NCBI GenBank assembly: GCA_902772565.1 | Contig: CACYBJ010000021.1 | Location: forward strand, 1 to 32,558 | DNA length: 32,558 nt | DNA from: an uncultured Lachnospiraceae bacterium | GTDB taxonomy: Bacteria > Bacillota > Clostridia > Lachnospirales > Lachnospiraceae | Direction: 5' to 3' | Shown here: positions 31,300 to 32,558 of the stretch, one piece after another | Numbering within the stretch: position 1 is the stretch's first letter | How the letters are laid out: the number at the start of each line of letters is the position of its first letter | The notes under the pieces: model-generated | What the model was told of the DNA's origin: nothing | What the model saw: the letters and a program-made list of their open reading frames with translations, nothing else | The model's database searches: none | Position numbers and translations under genes: made by a program

Positions 31300-31331
31300 A
31301 AAAAAAGAGACGGTACTTTCGTACCGCCTCT
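31300..31331 (-). terminator. Terminator after the solute-binding protein gene
   Basis: On the minus strand AGAGGCGGTAC pairs with GTACCGTCTCT (11 bp including one G-T) around a GAAA tetraloop and is followed by seven T residues. It lies about 20 nt after the stop codon. Confidence 0.92.
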
Positions 31332-31352
31332 CAAAAGACTTGTTAAAAATGC

Positions 31353-32558
31353 TTATACCTGAGCATCCTCAGCTGCATGTCTTAAATCAGCCTCGCCCTG
31401 TGAATATGCGAGACAGTCTTCATAACCTGCTGCATATGCATCTTTAATCATTTCTGCTACGTACTTGTCGTAGTCTGAATCATTTGTAGCCTTGATAGCC
31501 TTCCATGAATCTGTCTTTACGATATCGTAAACGATAGCCCATGTTGACTTAAGGTCTTTCTTCATCTTTGTAGGAACATAATCTGTAGAAGGAACTACGG
31601 AAGCACCGCCGTTCTTGTCTGCCATCATGTCGCAGTATGCGTCGAATGAATCAACATTATAGTAGTTATAGTAATCCTGGATGATTTCGTAATCGGCAAG
31701 ACCGCCTACGCTCTCCCATGATTCATAATCATACTTTTCATTGTGAGCAGAACCGTCGATTGTAGCCTGTGTAGCCCAACCATAAGAGTTCCAACCGCAC
31801 TGACCTTTATCCCAGGTACCGCCGCCGAGTGCTTCAGGCATTGCTGTCTTCTGATCGCGCATGCAGTTAAGACCAAGGTCTGTCATGCAATAGTAACCGT
31901 CTTCGTCTACATACCAGATACCGTCTTCTGCATCCGGTGTAGCCTTTTCAGACTTCTTACCGTATTTCATGCTAAGCATACCTTCAGGTGTGTACATCCA
32001 GTTAACGATTGCCATGCAAAGCTCAGGATACTGAGTAGCGGCACCGATACATGTCTGGTAAGAACCACCGTATACGTTGAAACCGTAAGCAAGTGTACGG
32101 AAGTCTTCAGCAGCGATAGGAACCATTGCCTTGCCAGCTGAAAGGTGAGCAGCTGTGTTATAAGCTGTACCAACGTATGAGAAGATATCCATGAATGTTT
32201 CACCATTTGTCATGGCTTCTGCACATTCATCCCAACCGTTTGTCTCAGAGTCAGGGTCAACAAGACCGGCCTGATTAAGGTCGTTGTAGAACTTAAGGCA
32301 TCTGAAGTAGATACCGTCTTCCTGTAAGCAGCCCTGGAATTCATCTGTTACGGAATTGTAAAGACCGCAGTTAAACTCGTCCCAACCATAGAAAGCGGCT
32401 GTTGACTTAACATACATTACCATGAATGCTGTGCCTTCCCAAGCTGTATGAAGAGTTACACCATAGGTTTTTGTACCGATATCAGATGTAGGCTCAAGTT
32501 TCTGCATGTCAGCAAGGATAGTCTTGTAATCTTCAAGAGTGGAGATTGTAGGATATCC
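31353..32558 (-). CDS. ABC transporter extracellular solute-binding protein, 5' part outside the window
   Basis: C-terminal 401 residues of a family 1-type (carbohydrate) solute-binding lipoprotein. The frame runs open to the right edge of the window, so the signal peptide and N-terminal lobe are not seen. The first visible stretch GYPTISTLEDYKTILADMQK is the usual segment before the second lobe, and AIVNWMYTPEGMLSMKYG near 185-205 is typical of the family. The sequence is rich in Trp, Tyr and Gly, which is common for sugar-binding clefts, and has several cysteines. The ligand is unknown. It ends with a strong terminator; the permease genes, if linked, would lie upstream, outside the window. 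Confidence 0.88.
   Translation of the reverse strand, partial: GYPTISTLEDYKTILADMQKLEPTSDIGTKTYGVTLHTAWEGTAFMVMYVKSTAAFYGWDEFNCGLYNSVTDEFQGCLQEDGIYFRCLKFYNDLNQAGLVDPDSETNGWDECAEAMTNGETFMDIFSYVGTAYNTAAHLSAGKAMVPIAAEDFRTLAYGFNVYGGSYQTCIGAATQYPELCMAIVNWMYTPEGMLSMKYGKKSEKATPDAEDGIWYVDEDGYYCMTDLGLNCMRDQKTAMPEALGGGTWDKGQCGWNSYGWATQATIDGSAHNEKYDYESWESVGGLADYEIIQDYYNYYNVDSFDAYCDMMADKNGGASVVPSTDYVPTKMKKDLKSTWAIVYDIVKTDSWKAIKATNDSDYDKYVAEMIKDAYAAGYEDCLAYSQGEADLRHAAEDAQV

Overview
The window is bacterial chromosomal DNA, most likely from a Lachnospiraceae-type member of Clostridia (Bacillota). The reasons are: the S10-spc-alpha ribosomal order is followed directly by ecfA1-ecfA2; S14 and L36 are the zinc-binding types; adenylate kinase carries a four-cysteine lid; L17 is enlarged; starts have strong AGGAGG-type ribosome binding sites; and DUF4364, TIGR01212 radical-SAM, YesL and degenerate GGDEF/EAL proteins are present. 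The family-level assignment is an inference from gene content.

Layout. (1) 2-17164, minus strand: one long ribosomal superoperon read right to left. It starts at a near-consensus promoter (17136-17164) and a ~280-nt structured leader with a terminator-like hairpin. The genes are rpsJ-rplC-rplD-rplW-rplB-rpsS-rplV-rpsC-rplP-rpmC-rpsQ-rplN-rplX-rplE-rpsN-rpsH-rplF-rplR-rpsE-rpmD-rplO-secY-adk-infA-rpmJ-rpsM-rpsK-rpsD-rpoA-rplQ, then a strong terminator, then ecfA1 and ecfA2. map is missing between adk and infA. ecfA2 carries an in-frame amber codon. (2) 17281-20983: a methyltransferase and a PspA/IM30 protein on the minus strand, a divergent radical-SAM + DUF4364 pair on the plus strand, and a convergent barstar-like gene sharing its stop tetranucleotide with the DUF4364 gene. 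(3) 21114-25258: a proteostasis block, tig, then clpP-clpX-engB, with promoter and terminator signals between tig and clpP. (4) 25315-28362: a 1015-residue PAS-GGDEF-sensor-GGDEF-EAL protein whose second GGDEF and EAL domains have lost catalytic residues. (5) 28533-32558: a DJ-1/PfpI protein and a YesL-like membrane protein, then a cluster of small hairpins, an Ala/Glu/Lys-rich membrane-anchored coiled-coil protein, and the C-terminal part of an ABC sugar-type solute-binding protein cut by the window edge.

How the genes work together: region 1 builds the ribosome, the Sec translocon and the core of RNA polymerase and ends with ATPases for vitamin uptake. Region 3 handles nascent-chain folding, proteolysis and ribosome assembly. 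Regions 4 and 5 look like signalling, envelope and carbohydrate-uptake functions.

No CRISPR array, prophage, insertion sequence, tRNA or rRNA was seen, and no obvious new multi-gene defence or biosynthetic system. The most interesting signals are regulatory: attenuator-like leaders before rpsJ, rpsM and clpP, dyads over promoters, and a tandem set of triloop palindromes. The ecfA2 nonsense codon and the degenerate c-di-GMP protein also stand out.
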